39,948 nucleotides of DNA from A37T11 sp964546645 (lineage in GTDB: Bacteria > Bacteroidota > Bacteroidia > Sphingobacteriales > Sphingobacteriaceae): positions 1 through 39,948 of the forward strand of contig CAZJKM010000017.1 of assembly GCA_964546645.1 (NCBI GenBank). The letters are read 5' to 3'. The notes below the pieces were generated by a model that did not search any database, was not told the DNA's origin, and saw only the letters and a list, made by a program, of their open reading frames with translations. Each line of letters begins with the position of its first letter. Position 1 is the first letter of the stretch. The position numbers and the translations under genes are program-made. Shown one piece after another: positions 16,735-24,360 of this stretch.

Positions 16735-17490
16735 TTAGTTACTGAGCGCCAGATTTACAGGTGTTCCGATGCTGACTTTGGAGCTGTCCGGTGCCGGCGC
16801 CTGATTGACAACGCGGGCAGCCGTGCTATCGGTAACGAATCCCATGTACCGGACGTTTCCCAATGTCAGGGAGGCCCCTCTCAGGGCAAATGTAGCTTCC
16901 TGGAGTGTCAGGCCGACAACGTCGGGTATCTCCACTTCGGAAGCCCCCTGACCGTTACCCAGCACCAGGTCAATCACAGAACCTTTCGGTATTTCTTCCC
17001 CTGTGTTCAGTTTTTGTCCGCCGTATTTGACATCCAGCACCCGGTTATGTGCGATATCCGGAATGTAGATCGTGTCACCCAGCTTCAGGCCATAGTTGCT
17101 CAGCGTGGTACGGGCTTCCAAAAAGGTCATTTCAAGCAAATTGGGAAAAGCTACATTCGGCGCTGAACGGGTTATAATAGTCAGGTAAATGGTTCGGTTT
17201 TCCTTCACGTTACTTCCCGCATCCGGATCCTGTTCGATGACCATGCCGGGTTTGGCATCCATCTGGTAAACCGAATCAACCTGATACCGGAATCCGTTCT
17301 GTTCCAGTAAAGCCGTAGCCTCGCCGATCTGTTTTCCTCTCAGTGTAGGAACGGGTATGTTCTCATCATGGCGGGTATAGTAGCGGAGGCTGAAGAAAGC
17401 AATCAGCACCAGTACAACAATGAATGTGAGTGCAATGATCAGATTTTTTCTGAAAGTTTCTGTTCTGAGATACTGAAATAGTTTGTTCAT
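16735..17490 (-). CDS. Membrane-anchored protein with three PASTA domains
   Basis: A 251-residue protein with a short cytoplasmic N-terminus, one membrane helix (about 17-37) and three extracytoplasmic PASTA repeats (about 45-107, 112-178 and 186-250). The last has the clear start VEIPDVVGLTLQEATFAL. PASTA domains usually bind peptidoglycan fragments or beta-lactams and are attached to Ser/Thr kinases or penicillin-binding proteins. Here there is no enzymatic domain at all, so it may be a peptidoglycan sensor, anchor or adaptor. It is first in a minus-strand run with mltG and is divergent from ddl, which also points to cell-wall metabolism. Confidence 0.93.
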   Translation of the reverse strand: MNKLFQYLRTETFRKNLIIALTFIVVLVLIAFFSLRYYTRHDENIPVPTLRGKQIGEATALLEQNGFRYQVDSVYQMDAKPGMVIEQDPDAGSNVKENRTIYLTIITRSAPNVAFPNLLEMTFLEARTTLSNYGLKLGDTIYIPDIAHNRVLDVKYGGQKLNTGEEIPKGSVIDLVLGNGQGASEVEIPDVVGLTLQEATFALRGASLTLGNVRYMGFVTDSTAARVVNQAPAPDSSKVSIGTPVNLALSN

Positions 17491-17593
17491 TTGTTGTCGC
17501 TAAATCTGCTGTAAATAGGGTTATCTCCGGTATTGAACCGGCCAAAACAGCTGTTTGACAAAAATTAATCCGTTTTACATGGACCGGCTTATT

Positions 17594-17601
17594 TATATTT
17601 G
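17594..17601 (+). promoter_or_regulatory. Predicted -7 box of the ddl promoter
   Basis: TATATTTG matches TAnnTTTG and lies 27 bases before the ddl ATG. The -33 region has only a weak TTTT near 17574. Confidence 0.4.
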
Positions 17602-17627
17602 CCGGACAAATCCATTTAAAAACTTTT

Positions 17628-18632
17628 ATGAATGCAAAAGTAGCATTAATTACCGGCGGTTTTACAGAGGAAGCTCAGGTTTCTCTCAAAAGTGCCGCAT
17701 TTGTTGAAGAACAATTGCTCCGCTGCGGCAGGTTTAACGTATATAAAATTATCGTTACCCGTGAATCCTGGTACTATGAGACCGGAGGTGTCCGGAGAGT
17801 GATTGACCGGAATGATTTCAGCCTTCATCTGGATGACGGGATCGTTCGGTTTGATGTCGCTTTTATCATGATCCACGGCAGCCCGGGTGAAGACGGGAAG
17901 TTGCAAGGGTATTTCGATATCATCGGGATGCCTTACACATCCTGTGATACATTGACTGCTGCGCTCACCATGAATAAAGCGTATACGAAAATGCTGTTGC
18001 AGGATATTGATGATCTGTACGTGGCAAAATCGATACTTTTATTTGAAGGCGACCGGTCGGATGCTGTTCGGCGGATAAACGATACCTTGCCCTTCCCGGT
18101 TTTTGTAAAGCCGAATTGCGGGGGAAGCAGTATCGGTATGAGTAAGGTAAAGCAGCATGAACAACTGGAAGAAGCGATTGACAAAGCCTTTCATACGGAG
18201 AATACAGGCCGGCAAGTGATCGTGGAGCAATTTGTTGCAGGCCGGGAGTTTTCGGTCGGTGTGTATCGCCGGGGCGGAGAACTGGTGGTACTGCCTGCTA
18301 CCGAGGTGGTCACGACACGTGAGTTTTTCGATTTTGAAGCAAAGTATGTACCCGGACTGACACAGGAGATCACACCGGCCGACCTGTCCGGAGCGCAGCG
18401 CAGCCGCATCGAACAGTTGGTGAAAGCCATATATAGTCGTCTGAACTGTAAAGGCATGGTGCGTGTGGATTTTTTTCTTGAAAACAGCACGGGATACTTT
18501 TATTTCATAGAAATTAATACCATTCCCGGACAAACCGCGCAATCTTTCATTCCGCAGCAGGTAAGGGCCGCGGGGATATCGGAAGCCGATTTTTATGCAG
18601 GATTGATTGAGGAAACGCTGGGTGCGAAATAG
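17628..18632 (+). CDS. ddl: D-alanine--D-alanine ligase
   Basis: It makes the D-Ala-D-Ala dipeptide for peptidoglycan precursors in the cytoplasm, using ATP. The 334-residue ATP-grasp enzyme shows VALITGGFTEE at the N-terminus, MIHGSPGEDGKLQGYFD (substrate loop), PVFVKPNCGGSSIGMSKV (ATP-binding loop) and the metal-binding end FIEINTIPGQT. The length agrees with the family. It is divergent from the PASTA gene; the two share a 137-base intergenic region. No neighbouring mur genes are in the window. Confidence 0.96.
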   Translation: MNAKVALITGGFTEEAQVSLKSAAFVEEQLLRCGRFNVYKIIVTRESWYYETGGVRRVIDRNDFSLHLDDGIVRFDVAFIMIHGSPGEDGKLQGYFDIIGMPYTSCDTLTAALTMNKAYTKMLLQDIDDLYVAKSILLFEGDRSDAVRRINDTLPFPVFVKPNCGGSSIGMSKVKQHEQLEEAIDKAFHTENTGRQVIVEQFVAGREFSVGVYRRGGELVVLPATEVVTTREFFDFEAKYVPGLTQEITPADLSGAQRSRIEQLVKAIYSRLNCKGMVRVDFFLENSTGYFYFIEINTIPGQTAQSFIPQQVRAAGISEADFYAGLIEETLGAK

Positions 18633-18635
18633 CGC

Positions 18636-18665
18636 TTGTTTTTTAAGGAATAATGACTACCTTTG
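18636..18665 (+). promoter_or_regulatory. Predicted rpsO promoter
   Basis: TTG at 18636-18638 and TACCTTTG at 18658-18665 are separated by 19 bases, both matching the Bacteroidota promoter pattern. The leader to the rpsO ATG is about 40 bases. Confidence 0.65.
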
Positions 18666-18713
18666 CGTCCGATTAAATATAATTTTTATTAACGCTTTAA
18701 TATTATTCTGGCA

Positions 18714-18992
18714 ATGTATTTAAGTAAAGAATACAAAGCGAACATTTTCGCTGAATTTGGTGGCAATGTCACCAACACGGGATCGACAGAAGGACAGGTC
18801 GCCCTGTTTACCCGTCGTATTGCGCATTTAACAGAGCATTTGAAGAAGAACAGGAAGGATTTTTCAACCCAGCTTGCCCTTCAGAAACTGGTGGGAAAAC
18901 GCCGCGCTTTATTAGCGTATTTATATAATAAAGATATCGCGCGCTACCGGGCTATTATCAAAGGACTGGGTCTGAGGGATATCATTAAATAA
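18714..18992 (+). CDS. rpsO: 30S ribosomal protein S15
   Basis: A 92-residue primary 16S rRNA-binding protein of the small-subunit platform. Key segments are NTGSTEGQVALFTRRIAHLTEHLK and VGKRRALLAYLYNKDIARYRAII, typical of S15. The protein begins MYLSKEYKANIFAEFG, slightly longer at the N-terminus than some homologues. It precedes pnp as in many bacteria, but a terminator and a fresh promoter lie between them, so they are not simply one operon. Confidence 0.97.
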   Translation: MYLSKEYKANIFAEFGGNVTNTGSTEGQVALFTRRIAHLTEHLKKNRKDFSTQLALQKLVGKRRALLAYLYNKDIARYRAIIKGLGLRDIIK

Positions 18993-19014
18993 CTTTCCGA
19001 CCGGAAATGATAAC

Positions 19015-19044
19015 AAAGCCATCCCAAATCGGAGATGGCTTTTG
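19015..19044 (+). terminator. Intrinsic terminator after rpsO
   Basis: AAAGCCATC (19015-19023) pairs with GATGGCTTT (19034-19042) around a 10-base loop, and T residues follow. The T-tract overlaps the -33 box of the pnp promoter. Confidence 0.75.
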
Positions 19045-19074
19045 TTTTTCTGAAATTTTATTTTAGTAGGTTTG
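19041..19074 (+). promoter_or_regulatory. Predicted pnp promoter
   Basis: TTTG at 19041-19044 and TAGGTTTG at 19067-19074 are 22 bases apart; the -7 box is a full match to TAnnTTTG. The -33 box lies inside the terminator T-tract of rpsO. Confidence 0.6.
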
Positions 19075-19106
19075 CACAAATAAAAAGTCTATACATAAAC
19101 AGGAGC

Positions 19107-19148
19107 ATGACCAAAGACGAACAAATGCTCCATATTGAAACACGATGA
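19107..19148 (+). CDS. 13-codon upstream ORF overlapping the pnp start
   Basis: An ATG at 19107 opens a short frame encoding MTKDEQMLHIETR that stops at 19146-19148. Its TGA overlaps the pnp ATG (ATGA). It is preceded by AGGAG within a few bases, a better ribosome-binding sequence than most genes here have. This geometry suggests a leader peptide translationally coupled to pnp. It could also be chance, since no conservation can be checked. Confidence 0.35.
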   Translation: MTKDEQMLHIETR

Positions 19149-21274
19149 GTTACAACGAAGTTAAAAAAACAGTCGATCTGGGTGACGGACGCCTGATCGA
19201 AATTTCAACCGGAAAACTGGCTAAACAGGCAGATGGATCGGTGGTCGTAAAACAGGGAGCCACTATGCTGCTGGCGACGGTAGTCTCCGCACAGGAAGCA
19301 AAAGCGGGTGTTGATTTTCTGCCCCTGTCAGTGGACTACCAGGAAAAATATGCATCTACAGGCCGTATTCCCGGCGGCTTTCTGCGCCGTGAGGCCCGTC
19401 TCTCTGACTATGAAATCCTGATTTCCCGGTTGGTTGACCGTGCACTGCGCCCGCTGTTTCCCGAAGATTACCATGCGGATACACAGGTAATGATTTCCCT
19501 GATCTCTGCTGATAAGGATATTATGCCCGACGCACTGGCCGGTCTGGCAGCCTCCGCTGCCATTGCCGTATCAGATATTCCGTTCAACGGACCCATTTCC
19601 GAAGTCCGCGTTGCCAAAATTGATGGCCAGCTCATCATCAACCCATTGCTGAGTGAGCTGGAAAAGGCCACACTGGAGTTTATTGTTGCGGGTACAGCGG
19701 ATGACATCGTTATGGTGGAAGGGGAAGCGAAGGAAATCGCAGAAGCAGAGATGGTAGAAGCCATTGAATTCGCCCATGAAGCCATCAAAAGGCAGGTGCA
19801 GGCACAAAAGGAGCTCGCAGAACTGGTTGGCAAAACAGTAAAAAGGGAATATAATCACGAACCTTCTAACCCCGAACTGCGGGAAAAGATTTATGCGGCC
19901 ACCTATGATAAGGTATATGCAGTTGCAAAGTCAGCCTCTTCAAAACACGATCGCAGCCTGCAATTTGCAGAGATAGCAGCAACACTGGTTAATCCTGATG
20001 AGGAAGTCGACGCAGATACCCTGTTCCTGACGAAGAAGTATTTCCATGATGTGCAGTATGACGCCGTACGTAACCTGATCCTTGATGAAGGTATGCGTTT
20101 AGACGGGCGGGATGTGCGTACGGTACGTCCTATCTGGAGTGAAGTAGATTATCTTCCGGCTGCGCACGGGTCCGCTTTATTTACCCGTGGCGAAACACAG
20201 TCGCTTACTTCCGTGACACTGGGTGCGAAGGATGACGAACAAATGATAGACGGTGCATTTATACACGGTTATAATAAGTTTCTTCTGCATTATAACTTCC
20301 CGGCTTTTTCTACCGGTGAGGTGAGGCCTAACAGAGGCCCCGGGCGTCGTGAAGTAGGACATGGTAACCTGGCCATGCGTTCCCTGAAGCGGGTACTGCC
20401 TGAAGGAAATGAAAATCCGTATACCATCCGTATTGTTTCCGATATCCTGGAATCCAACGGCTCTTCTTCCATGGCCACCGTGTGCGCAGGCGCACTGGCA
20501 CTGATGGATGCAGGTATTCAGATCAAAGCGCCGGTGTCCGGTATCGCGATGGGGCTTATTACCGATGAGAAAACCGGTAAGTATGCCGTCCTGAGTGACA
20601 TCCTTGGAGACGAAGACCATTTAGGTGACATGGATTTCAAGGTTACCGGTACGGAAAAGGGTATTGTGGCGTGCCAGATGGACCTGAAGATCAATGGCCT
20701 GAAACGGGAGGTACTGGTTCAGGCATTGGACCAGGCAAAAGAGGCCCGCTTACATATCCTGAATGAGATGAAAAAAACGATCGCAGCTCCGAGGGAAGAC
20801 TATAAACCGCATGCGCCGCGTATTGTCAGCTTCACGATCGATAAGGAATTCATTGGTGCGGTGATCGGACCCGGAGGTAAGATCATCCAGGAAATGCAGC
20901 GGGAAACCGGTGCGACCATTGCCATTGAGGAAGTGGACGGGAAGGGTGTGATACAGGTGTTTGCAGAAAACAAGGCCTCCATTGATGATGCCGTTCGTCG
21001 GATCAAAGCCATTGCTGCCAAACCCGAAGTCGGCGAGATCTACGACGGGAAGGTAAAGTCCATTATGCCGTTCGGGGCATTCGTTGAAGTCATTCCGGGT
21101 AAAGACGGCCTGCTCCATATTTCTGAAATTGAGTGGCAGCGTCTGGAAACGATGGACGGTGTTTTATCGGTCGGCGACGTGGTCAAAGTGAAACTGCTGG
21201 AAATAGACAAGCAGGGTAAACTGAAACTGTCCCGGAAGGTGCTGTTGCCACGGCCGGAGAAGAAAGAAGCATAA
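19145..21274 (+). CDS. pnp: Polyribonucleotide nucleotidyltransferase (PNPase)
   Basis: A 3'-5' phosphorolytic exoribonuclease of RNA turnover. The 709-residue protein has two RNase PH domains joined by a helical region (first about 10-140, second about 315-545). These are followed by a KH domain (IGAVIGPGGKIIQEM) and an S1 domain (GKVKSIMPFGAFVEVIPGKDGLLHI in two parts). The FxRGETQ motif is present as LFTRGETQSL. The start MSYNEVKKTVDLGDGR is normal for the family. It has its own promoter and a short upstream ORF, so translation or autoregulation in the leader is possible. Confidence 0.98.
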   Translation: MSYNEVKKTVDLGDGRLIEISTGKLAKQADGSVVVKQGATMLLATVVSAQEAKAGVDFLPLSVDYQEKYASTGRIPGGFLRREARLSDYEILISRLVDRALRPLFPEDYHADTQVMISLISADKDIMPDALAGLAASAAIAVSDIPFNGPISEVRVAKIDGQLIINPLLSELEKATLEFIVAGTADDIVMVEGEAKEIAEAEMVEAIEFAHEAIKRQVQAQKELAELVGKTVKREYNHEPSNPELREKIYAATYDKVYAVAKSASSKHDRSLQFAEIAATLVNPDEEVDADTLFLTKKYFHDVQYDAVRNLILDEGMRLDGRDVRTVRPIWSEVDYLPAAHGSALFTRGETQSLTSVTLGAKDDEQMIDGAFIHGYNKFLLHYNFPAFSTGEVRPNRGPGRREVGHGNLAMRSLKRVLPEGNENPYTIRIVSDILESNGSSSMATVCAGALALMDAGIQIKAPVSGIAMGLITDEKTGKYAVLSDILGDEDHLGDMDFKVTGTEKGIVACQMDLKINGLKREVLVQALDQAKEARLHILNEMKKTIAAPREDYKPHAPRIVSFTIDKEFIGAVIGPGGKIIQEMQRETGATIAIEEVDGKGVIQVFAENKASIDDAVRRIKAIAAKPEVGEIYDGKVKSIMPFGAFVEVIPGKDGLLHISEIEWQRLETMDGVLSVGDVVKVKLLEIDKQGKLKLSRKVLLPRPEKKEA

Positions 21275-21288
21275 TATTGCCGGCTTTG

Positions 21289-21351
21289 GCTGTAGGCAGT
21301 GAGCTATAGGCGGTTGGTAAAAACCATAACGTCAGAGCGGCAGCCTACAGC
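21289..21351. repeat. Imperfect inverted repeat between pnp and rpe
   Basis: GCTGTAGGC (21289-21297) pairs with GCCTACAGC (21343-21351). The 45-base interior contains a smaller hairpin TGGT-AAAA-ACCA. The right side continues into AGCTGATAGC / AGCTAATAGC repeats that run almost to the rpe ATG. This could end pnp transcripts or be a dispersed palindromic intergenic repeat; there is no T-tract. Confidence 0.5.
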
Positions 21352-21378
21352 TGATAGCCTGCAGCTAATAGCTAAAAA

Positions 21379-22050
21379 ATGAAACATCTCGTAGCACCAT
21401 CGATACTTTCTGCGGATTTTGCCCGTTTGCAGGACGATATCGACCTGGTGAACCGGAGTGCGGCAGACTGGTTCCATGTCGATATCATGGACGGTGTATT
21501 CGTGCCGAATATTTCATTCGGCTTTCCGGTACTGGCAGCACTGCAGCGCTATGCGCTCAAACCGCTGGATGTACACCTGATGATCGTGGACCCCGACCGG
21601 TACCTGCAACGGTTCCGTGAAGCCGGGGCTGCCGGCATAACGGTGCACTACGAAGCATGCACTCACCTGCACCGTACGGTATCCGCGATCCGTGCGATGG
21701 GCTGCAGAGCTGGAGTGGCCTTAAACCCCCATACTCCGGTAGCCCTGTTACATGATATCATAGCAGATATTGACCTGGTGTGCCTGATGTCTGTTAATCC
21801 GGGTTTCGGAGGACAGCAGTTTATTGAGCAGACGTACAGCAAGATCAGGGATCTGCGGACAATGGCGGCCGGCCGGAATGATCAGCTGCATATTGAGATT
21901 GACGGGGGCGTAAGCAATCGTAATGCACTGGCTTTGCTGAATGCCGGCGCGGATGTGCTCGTAGCCGGAAATTCTATTTTCGGAGCTGAAAACCCCGTCG
22001 ATGCCATTGCCGTACTCAAGGCCGTTTCCCCGGAAAATCTGCGCGTATAA
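21379..22050 (+). CDS. rpe: Ribulose-phosphate 3-epimerase
   Basis: It interconverts ribulose 5-phosphate and xylulose 5-phosphate in the pentose phosphate pathway. The 223-residue TIM barrel has VAPSILSADFARL at the start, WFHVDIMDGVFVPNISFG with the metal-binding His/Asp, VHLMI, and the late motif EIDGGVSNRNALALLNAGAD. The length is typical. It follows pnp by 104 bases across an inverted repeat, so co-transcription is uncertain. Confidence 0.97.
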   Translation: MKHLVAPSILSADFARLQDDIDLVNRSAADWFHVDIMDGVFVPNISFGFPVLAALQRYALKPLDVHLMIVDPDRYLQRFREAGAAGITVHYEACTHLHRTVSAIRAMGCRAGVALNPHTPVALLHDIIADIDLVCLMSVNPGFGGQQFIEQTYSKIRDLRTMAAGRNDQLHIEIDGGVSNRNALALLNAGADVLVAGNSIFGAENPVDAIAVLKAVSPENLRV

Positions 22051-22142
22051 CCGCTCCCGGTACACCGCCGCATAGGTTTGTTATCAATAATTTAAGCAGG
22101 ATATTTATGGCTGTAAAAGTTAATAATGGTTTGCTTAAAAGA

Positions 22143-22175
22143 TTGATTTTTTTTTAATGAAAAAGCTTACTTTTG
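22143..22175 (+). promoter_or_regulatory. Predicted serC-serA promoter
   Basis: TTG at 22143-22145 and TACTTTTG at 22168-22175 are separated by 22 bases; the -7 box is a full TAnnTTTG match. The serC ATG is 50 bases downstream. Confidence 0.6.
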
Positions 22176-22225
22176 TCGCGCGGATGCACAAGTGTCCGTT
22201 TCATCATTAAAAACCCATATTCATA

Positions 22226-23293
22226 ATGAAGCATAATTTTGGCGCAGGGCCCTGTATTTTACCGCAGGAGGTCTTTAAAGAAGCCTCAGAAGCCGTATTG
22301 AATTTCAATGGTACCGGATTGTCCATTCTGGAGATATCGCATCGCAGCAAAGAATTTGAAGCCGTTATTGCAGAAGCAGCGCAACTGGTCCGTGAATTAC
22401 TGAATGTACCTGAAGGATATTCAGTTTTGCTTCTTCAGGGCGGGGCCAGCCAGCAATTTGCCCTGGTGCCCTATAACCTGTTGCCTGAAGGCGGCAAAGC
22501 GGCTTACCTTGATTCCGGTGTATGGGCCTCAAAAGCGATGAAAGAAGCCAGGAAATTCGGTGCTGTGGAGGTGGTGGCATCCTCAAAAGAAGCTAATTAT
22601 ACCTATGTGCCGGCAAACTATACGATTCCCGCTGATGCGGCGTATTTCCACTATACCAGCAACAATACAATTTATGGTACAGAAGTATTTGAGACACCGG
22701 TATCACCGGTGCCGCTCGTATCGGATATGTCCTCGGATATTTTCAGCCGGGTGATCAATGTAGCTGATTTTGGTCTGATCTATGCCGGTGCACAAAAGAA
22801 TATGGGACCTGCCGGTTTGGCTCTGGTAATAGTGAAGGATGACCTGCTGGGTAAAACCCATCGTGACCTCCCTGCAATTTTTGACTACAGGCAACATGCA
22901 GCAGCAGGGTCAATGTACCATACCCCGCCGGTATTCTCGATTTACGTATCCATGCTGAACCTGCGCTGGCTGAAGGCAAAGGGTGGCGTGGCTGCCATTG
23001 AGCAGGAAAATATCATTAAATCACGTACCCTGTATGATGAGATTGACCGGAATTCACTCTTCAGAGCGACAGCAGTGCCGGAAGATCGTTCGCGGATGAA
23101 TGTCAACTTTGTGGCGGAGAAGGAAGGTGTGGAAGAGGTTTTCCTGCAGCTGGCTAAAGAGAGGGGATTGGTAGGTCTTAAAGGCCACCGAAGCGTGGGA
23201 GGTTTCAGGGCTTCATTATATAATGCACTGCCGATAACAGGGGTCAATGCGTTGGTGGATGCCATGCAGGAACTGGAAGAGAAATTCGCCTGA
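22226..23293 (+). CDS. serC: Phosphoserine aminotransferase
   Basis: A PLP enzyme that turns 3-phosphohydroxypyruvate and glutamate into phosphoserine, the second step of serine synthesis. The 355-residue protein begins MKHNFGAGPCILP, has LLLQGGASQQFALVPYNLL, and holds the PLP lysine in YAGAQKNMGPAGL. The C-terminal GLKGHRSVGGFRASLYNA is characteristic. It is followed 37 bases later by serA, which makes its substrate, so both belong to one biosynthetic unit. Confidence 0.98.
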   Translation: MKHNFGAGPCILPQEVFKEASEAVLNFNGTGLSILEISHRSKEFEAVIAEAAQLVRELLNVPEGYSVLLLQGGASQQFALVPYNLLPEGGKAAYLDSGVWASKAMKEARKFGAVEVVASSKEANYTYVPANYTIPADAAYFHYTSNNTIYGTEVFETPVSPVPLVSDMSSDIFSRVINVADFGLIYAGAQKNMGPAGLALVIVKDDLLGKTHRDLPAIFDYRQHAAAGSMYHTPPVFSIYVSMLNLRWLKAKGGVAAIEQENIIKSRTLYDEIDRNSLFRATAVPEDRSRMNVNFVAEKEGVEEVFLQLAKERGLVGLKGHRSVGGFRASLYNALPITGVNALVDAMQELEEKFA

Positions 23294-23330
23294 CCGGGCT
23301 TCATTTTTAAATCTTTACTTTACTCAAATA

Positions 23331-24281
23331 ATGTATAAACTATTAGCAAACGACGGAATTGACCCGTTAGGGAAGGGGCTTCTGGAGAAAGCCGGTTTTA
23401 CGGTAGACACGGAACACATTCCTCAGGAGGAATTACCGGAAAAGTTAAAGGCATATGATGCAGTTACGGTACGAAGTGCCACGAAGATCAGAAAGGAGCT
23501 GATTGATGTGTGCCCGAACCTGAAGCTGATCGGGAGAGGAGGTGTGGGTATGGATAATATTGATGTGGCGTATGCCCGTTCAAAAGGATTGGCCGTCATC
23601 AATACGCCAGCTGCCTCCTCGCTGTCTGTTGCTGAACTGGTGTTCGCCCATTTATTCAGCGGGGTGCGTTTTCTGTATGATGCACAGCGGAAAATGCCGG
23701 TTGAAGGCCACACGGCTTTCAGTGGCCTGAAAAAGGCATACGCCAAAGGTATTGAGCTTCGTGGGAAAACAATCGGGATTGTTGGTTTCGGCCGTATCGG
23801 TCGTGAAACCGCCAAAGTGGCCCTGGGATTGGGTATGGATGTTATTGTCAGTGATTTTATAAAAGTTCCCGATACGCTGGCGCTCACGTTTTCCGGTAAC
23901 ATTAAAGTGGATATCCCTGTTAAACAGGTTGAACTGGATGAGCTGTTACAGCGGGCTGATTTTATCAGCCTGCACGTGCCGTTCACCGAAAAGCCGATTC
24001 TGACAAAGGATGAATTCGCAAAAGTTAAAAGAGGGGTGGGCATCGTGAATGCGTCCCGCGGCGGCGTGCTTAACGAAACGGACCTGATTGATGCGCTGAA
24101 CAGCGGACAGGTAGGCTTTGCCGGACTGGATGTCTTTGAGAACGAACCTACTCCCCGGCAGGATTTACTGAATCATCCGAAAATATCGCTTACGCCGCAT
24201 ATAGGGGCTGCTACGAATGAAGCGCAGGAGCGTATCGGTGAAGAGCTTGCCGGACTGATCATTGATTGCTTCCATAAGTAG
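23331..24281 (+). CDS. serA: D-3-phosphoglycerate dehydrogenase (short form without ACT domain)
   Basis: It oxidises 3-phosphoglycerate with NAD+, the entry step of serine synthesis. The protein is 316 residues from ATG at 23331 (MYKLLANDGIDPLGKG). The frame extends upstream into serC, but that extension has no family likeness and would overlap serC. The NAD-binding motif is GKTIGIVGFGRIGRETAKVA. Catalytic Arg, Glu and His are in NASRGG, DVFENEPTP and LTPHIGAAT. No C-terminal ACT or ASB domain is present, so the serine feedback control seen in the long E. coli form is not expected. Because it pairs with serC, the assignment within the D-2-hydroxyacid dehydrogenase family is secure. Confidence 0.95.
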   Translation: MYKLLANDGIDPLGKGLLEKAGFTVDTEHIPQEELPEKLKAYDAVTVRSATKIRKELIDVCPNLKLIGRGGVGMDNIDVAYARSKGLAVINTPAASSLSVAELVFAHLFSGVRFLYDAQRKMPVEGHTAFSGLKKAYAKGIELRGKTIGIVGFGRIGRETAKVALGLGMDVIVSDFIKVPDTLALTFSGNIKVDIPVKQVELDELLQRADFISLHVPFTEKPILTKDEFAKVKRGVGIVNASRGGVLNETDLIDALNSGQVGFAGLDVFENEPTPRQDLLNHPKISLTPHIGAATNEAQERIGEELAGLIIDCFHK

Positions 24282-24304
24282 CGTCTGTTTTAATCATAGG
24301 TGAT

Positions 24305-24337
24305 GGTATACCGGTGTGGTAGGTATACCTTTTTTTA
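24305..24337 (+). terminator. Intrinsic terminator after serA
   Basis: Two copies of GGTATACC (24305-24312 and 24322-24329), each self-complementary, can pair around a 9-base loop, followed by a run of eight T. It separates serC-serA from lysC. Confidence 0.8.
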
Positions 24338-24360
24338 AATATATCTTTTTTTAATTTCAA

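Noticed and set aside
23247..23330. Upstream extension of serA
   Set aside because: It overlaps serC and encodes residues unrelated to the dehydrogenase family; ATG at 23331 fits homologues.
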